Source: Tengunoibacter tsumagoiensis
Lineage (GTDB): Bacteria > Chloroflexota > Ktedonobacteria > Ktedonobacterales > Ktedonobacteraceae
DNA: 64,000 nt
Assembly (NCBI RefSeq): GCF_003967535.1
Contig: NZ_BIFR01000002.1
Coordinates: forward strand, 2,046,001 to 2,110,000
Direction of reading: 5' to 3'
A program made the position numbers and the translations under genes. The notes beneath the pieces are model-generated. The model did no database searches and was not told where the DNA came from. It saw only the letters and a program-made list of their open reading frames with translations. Below, piece by piece: positions 44,901-53,221 of the stretch; the first letter of the stretch is position 1; each line of letters begins with the position of its first letter.

Positions 44901-45115
44901 AGAATCCATCTCAGCAGCCTGCTACACAGGAACTTTTACAGGCCTTTCTCAATCAAGGGGCTACCATTATCTCTGTTATTCTCCCAGAATATCAGCAGGA
45001 AATGCTGGCAATGCCATTACCGATGGGAAGTACGGTTCAATTCGATCTCCGCGATGCAGATAAAGAAGAGATGAATGATCTGATTAATTACATCTATGTC
45101 TCAATAGAGCCATGA
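41918..45115 (+). CDS. membrane-anchored WD40-Roc GTPase-zinc ribbon-TIR protein
   Basis: A 1065-residue multi-domain protein. Residues about 8-45 are a hydrophobic anchor (LVSFLVSLIVGLLLLPGL). Residues about 95-400 contain seven WD40 blades, recognisable by repeated RIWD/RIWN endings (RLWD, RIWD, RIWD, RIWN, RIWN, FWR, AIWH). Residues about 405-580 are a Roc/Ras-like GTPase: P-loop VLVGDTGVGKTG (413-420), WDLAGQPGY (G3). The COR-like region after it extends to about 850. Two CxxC pairs (CPNCKEE about 855, CPICDT about 880) form a zinc ribbon. Residues 932-1065 are a TIR domain (VYDVFLCYNEADSQTAKQIADHF), with a Glu in PATQELLQAF where catalytic NADases have theirs. It may act as a sensor-switch-effector in immunity or stress; this is inference. 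Confidence 0.85.
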   Translation: MHLYSAMLLGSIPPFALGIPLSKLVSFLVSLIVGLLLLPGLYSGIFRNLFARNKQPAPSSLEEPPFEDWEVLKKQWKEGAEERARNKPIGLTLDDQTILPKNLQNPIALSPNGAFIASGSRDTMIRLWDLYKQQNLTRLNAHTKLVSTIAWSPNNLLVSGANDKTVRIWDVNRPEPLNTLEGHQDVINAIAWSPDGSRLASGSDDKTLRIWDTLSGRPLKVLPGHPKGLRCVVWSPDGKRIATGGNGGLIRIWNAETGQPIWSKESHTNGVYCLAWSPQNAQGSSYIASGGKDETIRIWNPSTGREERILEGHSNSITRVSFSHDGLLLASLSPGSGAEIIFWRTDTWERVATLPINPSARNPPMAFQPNEPKLLTLGEELDEIAIWHVDSHKLIERILPSIQYVNAKVVLVGDTGVGKTGLGLVLSSNPFVPTVSTHGRHIWTLKKEEVVIHHDKKELHEIILWDLAGQPGYRIIHQLHLNEVTVALIVFDGASETNPFAGVRHWTRALRQAQQKQREGALPLKIFLIEARIDRGGIGVSDERIKALIQECGIDAHFKTSAKSGENIPELRQAIIDAIQWQDIPPVNSTELFQQIKGFLLEEKKSGQLLVQERILYRIFAKDKIDAPSLAQFITCIKHVEASGFIKRLNFEEFVLLQPEYIDAYGSALMNAVRDEPDGLGSISEDDAKQGRFKIPTDERIKDKKQEQFLLLAMIDDLLYHELVLREQTNTDTMLIFPSQSTIANKEMPNPKGKIVSFTFEGPTRNIYTTLAVRLARSELFTKKDLWQDAITYKAATGGTCGLFLQNREEGEAELILFATSMGEETQKLFVHFVTLHLLKHAIPGSIERQYIIICPNCKEEISARVIQLRQERGFKTLNCPICDTLVNIDTGKQRLDTAPLPTIIEMESTADSRRDLAMLQARRSKNDQKNVYDVFLCYNEADSQTAKQIADHFIEHGIIPWIDQWEADPDNNHTIQEYIHQIKNVTLCIGKDGQNPSQQPATQELLQAFLNQGATIISVILPEYQQEMLAMPLPMGSTVQFDLRDADKEEMNDLINYIYVSIEP

Positions 45116-45169
45116 TCATGAGCAAGATCATATAATTAATACCTGTGGTGGTTATTAAGGAGTAAGGGT

Positions 45170-46477
45170 ATGAGTTCCTCTCTGGTGCATACAGCACTGG
45201 CTGGTGCACTGCTTGTTGTTGTACTTGCATGTATTCTTATTCGGCCACGAAACATCCATGTAGCCTGGCCAGCTGGTATTGGCGCTTGCCTGGCAATACT
45301 CTTCGGCCTGATCTCTTTCCCCAGCCTGCAAACGATTTTCCATACCACATGGGATGCCTCAGCCACATTAATTGCACTCTTTATTCTCTCTGAAACGTTA
45401 GATAGCAATGGTTTTTTCAGTTGGGCAGCACTTCTTCTCGCTCGTTCGGCTCGGGGATCGGGTTGGCGACTCTATCTTCTCATGCTTTTTTTAACAACTA
45501 TTGTAACTGCACTTCTAGCCAACGATGGTGCGATTCTTATGCTTACCCCTATCTTTGCCCATCTTCTCTCTACCGTGTATCCAAAACGTAAAGAGCTCTG
45601 GCTTCCATTCCTTTTTGCAACTGGCTTCTTCGCCGATTCGATGAGCACACTCTTTATTCCTAGCAATCTGACAAATATCATCATTGCTGATGCCATGCAC
45701 TTGCAATTTATTCATTTTGCACTCTGGATGGCACTTCCAACCTTAGGCGCGTTTCTGATGGGGAGCATCGCCTTCGGTCTCCGCTTTCATACGCAGATTA
45801 ACACCATGTACACGACAACGCTCCTCGCGTCACCTGCAACTGCTATCCGTGATCGCCAACTCTTCCGGATCGGCTGGCTTGTCCTGGCTGGATTGGTTCT
45901 GGGCTATATTATCAGTAGCTTTATAACGATTCCAATCTCCCTGGTTGCAGGAAGCGCCGCTCTCGTGATGCTCCTTCTGGTGCATATTCGTGGACTCCGT
46001 TCCATCAATAAGGTTCTTCTGGCTGCGCCATGGAATATTCTGATTTATGCTCTGAGTATGTTTGTCGTTATTACAGCAGCATTTCAAGCGCATGCGCTCT
46101 CATTTCTTACTGAACCATTACAGCAGTTTGTCACCTCAACTGCATCGTCTCTGCAAGCACTTGTAGCTGGCGGTATGTTAGCTGTCTTGTCGGCTGTGGT
46201 TAATAATCTACCAGCAACCCTGATTGGTGTGCTGGTCTTACAAACAGCCCACACTACCAATCCCTTCTCCGTGTATGCCTTGATTATTGGGGTTAATATT
46301 GGACCGAAACTTACTCCATTCGGCTCCCTTGCAACGCTCCTCTGGCTTAGCATCCTGGCTAAACATGATATTCCTATCTCCTGGGGCAGGTATCTACGTG
46401 AGAATTGGTGGGTTACTATTCTCGTTTTTTGCGCCGCTTCCGCATTTCTCTCTCTGTCTCACTTAATATTGCATTAA
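45170..46477 (+). CDS. arsB: ArsB-type arsenical/anion transporter
   Basis: A 435-residue inner-membrane protein with about 11 membrane helices. Hallmarks of the ArsB/NhaD superfamily are the duplicated segments ANDGAILMLTPI (about 121-132) and SNLTNIIIADAMH (about 162-174) in the first half, and NNLPATLIGVLVLQ (about 343-356) and IGVNIGPKLTPFGSLATLLWLS (about 370-391) in the second. The second-half pair is typical of ArsB, which expels arsenite or antimonite. There is no arsR, arsC or arsA nearby, so the natural substrate may differ. Start ATG has AAGGAG upstream. It lies 54 bases after the TIR-Roc gene, so read-through is possible. Confidence 0.75.
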   Translation: MSSSLVHTALAGALLVVVLACILIRPRNIHVAWPAGIGACLAILFGLISFPSLQTIFHTTWDASATLIALFILSETLDSNGFFSWAALLLARSARGSGWRLYLLMLFLTTIVTALLANDGAILMLTPIFAHLLSTVYPKRKELWLPFLFATGFFADSMSTLFIPSNLTNIIIADAMHLQFIHFALWMALPTLGAFLMGSIAFGLRFHTQINTMYTTTLLASPATAIRDRQLFRIGWLVLAGLVLGYIISSFITIPISLVAGSAALVMLLLVHIRGLRSINKVLLAAPWNILIYALSMFVVITAAFQAHALSFLTEPLQQFVTSTASSLQALVAGGMLAVLSAVVNNLPATLIGVLVLQTAHTTNPFSVYALIIGVNIGPKLTPFGSLATLLWLSILAKHDIPISWGRYLRENWWVTILVFCAASAFLSLSHLILH

Positions 46478-46580
46478 GCAATGAGATGGAGTATAGTTAA
46501 CTATATAGATACGGATTTTTAGGCATTCTTAGAGAAAAGAGCCATCGTCATCTATTTTGCAGAAAGGGATGATCTCGTAT

Positions 46581-47384
46581 ATGTTTCTTCCACCTAGAAT
46601 GACACAGCTTGGGTTCAAAGCCTTCTCAACCAATGGGGTTGAGTATGTCATTCCACCCACCTGCCATATACCTGGTGGCAAATTTGTGATGGGGAACCGC
46701 ATTGAGATCGATCCACAGATGATGGACGATGAGCATCCCAGACATCCTCTTCTCCTTCCCGATTATTATATCGCGGCTTATCCAGTCACCGTAGTAGAAT
46801 ATGAATTGTTTGTCCACAATGGCGGCAAGGCACCTGAGACACGTGGCCTTGTCTCCTGGGCTCAACAGATACGCAATCCTGAGCACCCGGTTGTCTGCGT
46901 ACAATGGGTCGACGCGGTTGCTTACACAAAGTGGTTGAGCGCACTCAGTGGACGAAAATGGCGTTTACCAACAGAACCTGAGTGGGAGAAGGCTGCACGT
47001 TGGGATGTCAAAAATGCCCGCTCTCTTATCTACCCATGGGGCAACCAGTTCGATAAAAATCGCTGCAATACAAGAGAAAGTCAGATTGGCACCACGATCC
47101 CTATTGGGTACTATGGCGCAAAAAATAAAAGCCCCTACAATGTTTTCGATATGGCAGGCAACATATGGGAATGGACGAGTAGCATCTATAAACCTTATCC
47201 CTACGTGGCTACCGATGGGCGCGAAGATCCTACTCCACAAGAGCATAGTCATCGGGTCTCTCGCGGCGGTGCCTGGCGCTTACCACTCGAGGTCTCACGC
47301 TCCGCTTGCCGCAATTTTGAGTCACCAACCAACTTTGCAGGCTACTTCGATGATGAAGGTTTCCGACTTGCTCTTGATCTGTAG
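46581..47384 (+). CDS. formylglycine-generating-enzyme-like (FGE/SUMF) domain protein
   Basis: About 267 residues, almost entirely one FGE-sulfatase domain. Visible motifs are GGKFVMGNRIE (about 30), YYIAAYPVTVVEYELFV (start of the domain), WVDAVAYTKWLSALSGRKWRLPTEPEWEKAAR (about 120-150), NVFDMAGNIWEWTSS (about 192) and SRGGAWRLP with GFRLALDL at the end. The two active-site cysteines of true formylglycine-generating enzymes are not clearly present, so it is more likely a structural or signalling FGE-like protein, as seen with bacterial kinases and diversity-generating systems. ATG 46581 is chosen, with AAAGGG about 12 bases upstream; ATG 46569 is also possible. It converges with the STAND-WD40 gene. 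Confidence 0.75.
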   Translation: MFLPPRMTQLGFKAFSTNGVEYVIPPTCHIPGGKFVMGNRIEIDPQMMDDEHPRHPLLLPDYYIAAYPVTVVEYELFVHNGGKAPETRGLVSWAQQIRNPEHPVVCVQWVDAVAYTKWLSALSGRKWRLPTEPEWEKAARWDVKNARSLIYPWGNQFDKNRCNTRESQIGTTIPIGYYGAKNKSPYNVFDMAGNIWEWTSSIYKPYPYVATDGREDPTPQEHSHRVSRGGAWRLPLEVSRSACRNFESPTNFAGYFDDEGFRLALDL

Positions 47385-47475
47385 TACGCAACGTTGGGCA
47401 CTGGCAACAGAGCAGTGCGGGTGGCTGGCAATAACCTTGAGCCAGAACGAATGATGGCAGAGAGCTTACTGTATG

Positions 47476-47536
47476 CTCTTTTTAGTTGTCCATTCTTTTC
47501 TCTATGGATGAGAAAAGAATGGGCAACTAAAAAGAG
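47476..47536. terminator. 27-bp bidirectional terminator overlapping the STAND stop codon
   Basis: Arms 47476-47502 and 47510-47536 pair over 27 bases with one G-U, around a seven-base loop. The right arm includes the stop codon (47527-47529) and last codons of the minus-strand STAND gene; T-runs on each side suit both directions. Confidence 0.8.
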
Positions 47537-50500
47537 CGTGCAACCTCAAGCATGTCTTTGGGTTGCCAGAGCCAGAGATCAATGCTGCCATCTCTCTGCG
47601 CCGTGACAATATAGCGATCATCAGGGCTAAACATAATGGTTGGCATGAGCCCGGGATAATGTAACTGCACAATCTTTTGCTCGGTTGCTATATCCCAGAC
47701 ACGTACATACTCATCTACTGATGCCGTTACGAGATAGTTACCATCCGAGCTAAAGGCCAGGGCTTCAACTGTACTGTGATGCGGGAGGAGAGCACGACGA
47801 AAACCTGTCTGAGCATCCCATAACAGCGCATCACTGCTGGCTGTGGCAATCAAACTCTCGTCCGGACTGAGCGCCAGGGCATACACAGGTCCCTCATGCG
47901 GTAGGTCAATGTCATAGAGCTCAATCGTGGGCCCCCAGCGCCAGAGTCGAGCGTAAGCCTCGTTGTTGTGCGCTGTGACAAAATAAGTATCTCCCCAGGC
48001 CAATGCATTTAATACGCTCGCTTGCTGAATTGCAAGTTCGCGATAGCCTTCATGCTCATTTTGCATCCAGAGGGTTATACACCCATCAGGTGTTGCCAGG
48101 ACAAGATAGCGTTCGTCTGGGCTAAAAGCCAGGTGGCTTACTTGCCGATTCGATAAAAAATCTTGCAGACGATCATCTTTCAGATGATACATCAAAACTG
48201 TACGCTCTTTTCCCGCTGTGAGAAGATAGCGCCCGGTTGGGCTAAAGGCCAATGCTGTTACATACTCTTGATGACGATAATGGACGATCAATTGCTCGGT
48301 TGCTACTGACCATACATAGACGCCACCTTGCTTATCTGTAGCTACGAGATGCTGCCCATCAGGACTGAAGAGGAGACGATCCACGGCCTCGTCTGGTGGC
48401 AACTGCAATGGCGGCAAATGAGGTAGATACTCTTGTGTTAAAACATAGATCGTCCCTTCTCGGCATCCCACTGCTAATGTCGAGGCTCCATCTTTTTGAG
48501 GGTTGCGCACAATAGCGTTGATGGTCATCGAAGAAGAATGCAAAACAGGTTTCACCAATGGAGCGCTAAATAGATCCCAGATGCGCACTTTCTGATCACT
48601 ACAAACGGTAATGAGCTGATTCTGATGAGGGCTGAAAAGCTGTGCGATCAACGGAGCGGGATGAAAAACGCGCTTGATCTCCTGCTGAACGATTAGATCC
48701 CATACATACACTGTACCATCCTCCAGACCGATAGCTACATACTGCTCATTTGCACTAACGTTGAGCTGAGTAATCGGTAAGGGAAATGAAAAAGTGTGCA
48801 ATGCGGTGCCATCAGGCAGTTGCCAGATCGAGGCTGATCCATCGGAGCCAGCAGTTACAAGATAAGTACCATGTGGGCTAAACTGGACAATACGGACGGT
48901 TGGATGTTGGATGGAAAAAAGCAATCTTCGCTCTTCCCAGATTGGAAATTCCTCTATAAACGCACTTTGATGCTCCAGATCAGATGATTGGATCGGTATC
49001 TGACAGACGGCAACACCACCAGCCTGACTGGCAGTCACAATATACTGTCCCCCTGGACTGAACAGAATCGTATGGATCGAAGCACTATGAGAGATAAGCG
49101 GCAGAGAGGTCGTACTTTGTACCGGCCAGAGATATACCTGACCATCATCTCCACCTACAGCAAATGAGCCACCATCTGAACGAAACGCTACGGCTTGAAT
49201 AAAAGTAGCATGATTACGTCTGGGAAGATGCTCCCCTTTGACCAGGTCATAGAGTTCAGTCCAGCCTCGCTTCGTGTTACTATGCACAGTCATCAGATAG
49301 CGATTCTGAGGACTAAAAAGAAGCGATTTGACACCTGCTTTCTGGACAGCCATGATGTGCTGCTGGTGAAGAAGATCCCACAGATGAATCATTCCATCTT
49401 CACTGACTGTGCCCAGCAATGTTTCATCGTCATTGAAATGTGCCTGCACAATAGGCGTACCGTTGGTATAAAATTCCGCGTAGATCTGAGCCGTTGCTAA
49501 TTCTAATACAAGCAGTTGAACCTGATCTCGCACAAACGCCACAAAACGTCCCTGTGCACTGAGCGCCAGAAAGCGCATCTTTCGTCCATCTCCATAGGTA
49601 TGGAGTAGTTGAGGCAACAACACAATACCATGCCGCAACGCCTGATCAGCCTCAGCAGATGGGGAGAGCTCATGAGCTTCAATCGCTAATTGTAACCCCT
49701 GAAAATGGGCCATCGGCTGCTGATAAAGCTCTTGAGCGGTGGCAACAAGCATACGAGCTTTGCTCAACTGAGCATGTTGTTCAGTTACCTGTTTCTGTTG
49801 TTGGGCGAATAAGCAAGAATCAATAAATCTATGCTCTTGAGATGTCAGACGCTCAGGTGTTCTTTGTCTCCAGGCCTCAGCCATCAATAAAGTCCCCCCG
49901 GTCAGAAAGGGTTCTGATAACTGCACCTGTCGTTGAAAAGACGCATACCAGAGCTGAAATTGCTGCTCTTCCTCTATCCAGGTCCGTAACCGACTCCACT
50001 CATAAAGCAGTACATCGCTGGCTAAAGCAATCATTTCTTGCTGAGAGTCCGGGTCAATTCGTACGAGAAAGAGCCCTTGCTCAATACACAAAGAGAGTAC
50101 TTGCTGATGATCAGGTCCTCTATTTAGAATGGATAAGTGCCTCAAAGGCAATGTTATACCGAATCTCTTTTCATTCACGTCTACCAGTTGGAGAACAATA
50201 CGCTGGACATATGATTGTTCATCAAGACTGAGAGAGTGGAAGAGCTGTTCAAAATGCTCCTCTACGGTGCTGATAGCGCGTACAGGTTCTCGTGCAAGAA
50301 CGCTCGGTTGCTTATGTTGGGCCCATATCCCAGCCAATCGCAACTGATAGCGTGAGAACAAGCTTAATTGACTCTGCTCGCACATCACCTGATCCAGTAT
50401 TGTTTCAGCTAATTCTCTCGAAAGAGCATAGTTATGTTTACGAGCCTGCTTGTGAGCCAGGGCAAGCAGGTCTGAACGCCGATGAGGTGCGACAACATTG

Positions 50501-51075
50501 ACCAGATTCTGCTCAACATAGCGCATAAGACCCTGTTGCCTGGCTAACAAAGCATAAGAGCTATCGCGTAACACAAGCACAATCACTGCTGCACGCCGTT
50601 GCAATACTCTTACTATCTGTTCAACAAATTGCGTCTGTACTTCGGAAGAGGCAGAGCGTAAAAACTCCTCATAGTGGTCAAGAATGAGCACCGTCTGATC
50701 ATAATCATAGCGCTCATTCCATAGCTTTATGCTTGTCAGCAGGTCCATGGAGGCGCCTTGTAGCCCACATTGTTCCAACTGTGCCAGCGGATCTGTTGTT
50801 ACAGATAGTTTGAGCAGACCAGGCGATCGACCCTGTACATGTGCATTCTGCTTCACAAGCGGAATGAGATAAGCTTGAACGAGCGACGTTTTGCCACAAC
50901 CTGCCGGGCCTATAAGCGTCAACAGAGTTGTTGTCTGCTGCCAGCGTTGCTCTAATAGAGCGAGAGTCGCCGGGTCGCCCACAAAGAGTTCTGCCTCTTC
51001 CTCGGTACAGGGCTCAAAAAAATATCTATGTGATGCAACGGAACGACAATACTCTGAAAGAGAGTGATCTTGCAT
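47527..51075 (-). CDS. STAND NTPase with C-terminal WD40 propellers
   Basis: A 1182-residue signal-transduction ATPase. Residues about 20-350 form an nSTAND1-like NTPase: Walker A LIGPAGCGKTSLV (55-67), Walker B VLILDHYEEFLR, and the VLVLRDSSYALLA segment. Residues about 350-490 are a helical linker. Residues about 490-1180 are WD40-type repeats (about 14 blades, repeatedly FSPDxxxLVTA and VYVWD/VRIWD endings), likely two seven-bladed propellers that hold the enzyme inactive until ligand binds. No effector domain is visible, so it must act through a partner. ATG has AGAGGTG upstream. It is convergent with the FGE-like gene and shares the terminator at 47476-47536. Confidence 0.87.
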   Translation of the reverse strand: MQDHSLSEYCRSVASHRYFFEPCTEEEAELFVGDPATLALLEQRWQQTTTLLTLIGPAGCGKTSLVQAYLIPLVKQNAHVQGRSPGLLKLSVTTDPLAQLEQCGLQGASMDLLTSIKLWNERYDYDQTVLILDHYEEFLRSASSEVQTQFVEQIVRVLQRRAAVIVLVLRDSSYALLARQQGLMRYVEQNLVNVVAPHRRSDLLALAHKQARKHNYALSRELAETILDQVMCEQSQLSLFSRYQLRLAGIWAQHKQPSVLAREPVRAISTVEEHFEQLFHSLSLDEQSYVQRIVLQLVDVNEKRFGITLPLRHLSILNRGPDHQQVLSLCIEQGLFLVRIDPDSQQEMIALASDVLLYEWSRLRTWIEEEQQFQLWYASFQRQVQLSEPFLTGGTLLMAEAWRQRTPERLTSQEHRFIDSCLFAQQQKQVTEQHAQLSKARMLVATAQELYQQPMAHFQGLQLAIEAHELSPSAEADQALRHGIVLLPQLLHTYGDGRKMRFLALSAQGRFVAFVRDQVQLLVLELATAQIYAEFYTNGTPIVQAHFNDDETLLGTVSEDGMIHLWDLLHQQHIMAVQKAGVKSLLFSPQNRYLMTVHSNTKRGWTELYDLVKGEHLPRRNHATFIQAVAFRSDGGSFAVGGDDGQVYLWPVQSTTSLPLISHSASIHTILFSPGGQYIVTASQAGGVAVCQIPIQSSDLEHQSAFIEEFPIWEERRLLFSIQHPTVRIVQFSPHGTYLVTAGSDGSASIWQLPDGTALHTFSFPLPITQLNVSANEQYVAIGLEDGTVYVWDLIVQQEIKRVFHPAPLIAQLFSPHQNQLITVCSDQKVRIWDLFSAPLVKPVLHSSSMTINAIVRNPQKDGASTLAVGCREGTIYVLTQEYLPHLPPLQLPPDEAVDRLLFSPDGQHLVATDKQGGVYVWSVATEQLIVHYRHQEYVTALAFSPTGRYLLTAGKERTVLMYHLKDDRLQDFLSNRQVSHLAFSPDERYLVLATPDGCITLWMQNEHEGYRELAIQQASVLNALAWGDTYFVTAHNNEAYARLWRWGPTIELYDIDLPHEGPVYALALSPDESLIATASSDALLWDAQTGFRRALLPHHSTVEALAFSSDGNYLVTASVDEYVRVWDIATEQKIVQLHYPGLMPTIMFSPDDRYIVTAQRDGSIDLWLWQPKDMLEVARSF

Positions 51076-51144
51076 GGCGCACCTCTGTAGACGCTAAGAA
51101 GTACGGAATACAAAGACAATGTTCTTCACTGACGATCAAAAAAA

Positions 51145-52995
51145 CTAGAGGACAAGCTTTACGTGGTATTCCTTCAACCAGGCATTAAGTTGAATGACAG
51201 ACTCGCACAAGGAGACAACCATCTCCGTTGAAGGAAGTTGCACGTTTCCCCTGACAATAGCTTCTACGACCCTCGGATTGATCAGTGCATGCACTGGCTC
51301 ATTGGTAGCACTTAGAATACTAAGGGTCCACTCCTGCATAGCTTTTAAATACGAAGGATTCTGTGTTGCAGGATATGCGCTCTTCTTCCGGTTGCGGACA
51401 TCATCCGGCAGGACATCCGAAAAAGCATTGCGCAAAATTCCTTTCTCTATCTGGCCAGTATTCTTCATATCCCAGGGGATATTCCAGGCATATTCAACCA
51501 GACGATAATCGCAGAACGGGACGCGGACCTCAAAGCCAACGGCCATACTCATACGATCTTTGCGATCTAACAGCATCGGCAAGAACCACGTCAAATTCAA
51601 GTAGAAAATCTCACGCATTCTGGCAGCTCGCCTATCTTCACCTTCTAGATACGGCACCTCAGCCAGTGTTGCCTCATACTGTCTGGCGGCAAACTGGTCA
51701 AGCTGAAGCTTTCGACTGAAATCTTCATTAAGCCATCCAGATAAGCTTCTCTGCTGACTGGGCACATCTGAATCTCTCTCTACCCCCATACTCACAAACC
51801 ATGGGAAGGTTGGGGTTGAGATAGCTCGTTCATTATGAAACCAAGGATAGCCCCCAAAAACTTCGTCGGCAGATTCTCCCGAGAGGGCAACTGTTGCATT
51901 CTGTTTCATCGCCTTGCACATAATATAGAGCGAGGTCTCCATCTGACCAAGCGCGGGTAGATCATGTGCACGCATTGGGATGAGGAGATTCTCAACCAGT
52001 TCCGGCGTATCAATCATACAGGTATGATGATCTGTCCCTACATGCTCTGCTACTCTCTGCACCCAGGGAGCATCCAGAGATGGACGCAAAGTCTGATTCT
52101 CAAAATGGGTTGCGCTATCAACAAAATCAATAGAATAGCTACTCAGGGTCTTGCCCGCACGCTGAAATTCTCTACCAGCCAATGCCGTTAACCCGCTCGA
52201 ATCCAGCCCTCCTGAGAGCATTGTTACTACAGGCACATCTGCGATAAGCTGCCGTCTGACAATATCATCCAGCAGGAAACGGAGATGTTCTTCAGTCGCC
52301 TTCAGATCATCTGTATGAGGAGCGCTCTGTAACGACCAGTATGTAATCGTCTGCGTACGCTCTCTCTCACAAAGCACCATATGCCCGGGTCGAAGCTCAT
52401 GGATATTGCGGTAGCCACTTGAACCTGGTTGATGGCCAATGGGAAGAAGGATACTTGCAAGATTCTCTCTATCAACTTCAGGCTGCACCAGCGGATGAGC
52501 CAGGAGGGCCTTTAGCTCTGAGGCAAAAAGGATTGCGCTGCCTCGCTGCGTATAAAATAATGGTTTGACCCCAAGATGATCGCGAACCAGTAGGAGGCGC
52601 TGCTTCTCTTCGTCCCACAGGCCAAAAGCGAAAATTCCATTCAAACGCTGGACACAGTTCTCACCCCATTCAAGATAACAATGAAGCAACACTTCTGTGT
52701 CTGAATGAGTACGAAAACGATGACCCAGGTTTTCTAATTCCTGGCGCAATTCACGAAAATTATAGATCTCGCCATTATAAGTCAGAGCATATTTCTCGTT
52801 GTACACGAATGGCTGAGGCCCACAATCTGGATCAATGACAATTAAACGGCGATGAGCAAGAGCCGCATGCGAAGAAAGCCAACTTCCCGCCAGATCTGGT
52901 CCTCGATGACCCAGTGTAGCAGACATGTGTTCAAGCGCTGAACGTTGATTGGAGAGGTCATCAACCCAATCAACCCATCCTGTGATACCACACAT
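51145..52995 (-). CDS. asnB: asparagine synthase (glutamine-hydrolysing)
   Basis: A 616-residue AsnB-type enzyme. The nucleophile Cys2 is exposed by removal of Met from MCGITGWVDW, followed by RGPDLAG, HRRLIVIDPDCGPQP and the YNGEIYNF motif of the class II glutaminase (about 1-190). The synthetase domain has the pyrophosphate loop VTMLSGGLDSSGLTAL (about 240) and FGGYPWF (about 380). It makes asparagine from aspartate, glutamine and ATP. ATG 52995 has AAAGGAGACC upstream and starts at the nucleophile; the ORF's upstream 12 codons would block it. It may instead serve a lasso-peptide or cell-wall amidation role, but no such genes are nearby. Confidence 0.9.
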   Translation of the reverse strand: MCGITGWVDWVDDLSNQRSALEHMSATLGHRGPDLAGSWLSSHAALAHRRLIVIDPDCGPQPFVYNEKYALTYNGEIYNFRELRQELENLGHRFRTHSDTEVLLHCYLEWGENCVQRLNGIFAFGLWDEEKQRLLLVRDHLGVKPLFYTQRGSAILFASELKALLAHPLVQPEVDRENLASILLPIGHQPGSSGYRNIHELRPGHMVLCERERTQTITYWSLQSAPHTDDLKATEEHLRFLLDDIVRRQLIADVPVVTMLSGGLDSSGLTALAGREFQRAGKTLSSYSIDFVDSATHFENQTLRPSLDAPWVQRVAEHVGTDHHTCMIDTPELVENLLIPMRAHDLPALGQMETSLYIMCKAMKQNATVALSGESADEVFGGYPWFHNERAISTPTFPWFVSMGVERDSDVPSQQRSLSGWLNEDFSRKLQLDQFAARQYEATLAEVPYLEGEDRRAARMREIFYLNLTWFLPMLLDRKDRMSMAVGFEVRVPFCDYRLVEYAWNIPWDMKNTGQIEKGILRNAFSDVLPDDVRNRKKSAYPATQNPSYLKAMQEWTLSILSATNEPVHALINPRVVEAIVRGNVQLPSTEMVVSLCESVIQLNAWLKEYHVKLVL

Positions 52996-53221
52996 AGAAT
53001 AATGGTCTCCTTTTGCTTTCTTGTCCAACATTCACTCAAAAAATCGCTAGATCAGTATGCATCTCCCGGTCACTTATTCACGAAGAGAAATAAAAACTCC
53101 GATCAGCATTATATGTTCCCCAGGAGCAGAGCGTCAAGAAATTAGAGAGATCAACAACATAGACGTCCAGGACATGCTATGCTAGAATTGCATTACACAT
53201 CAGCTTTAGGAGGATTCGCTT

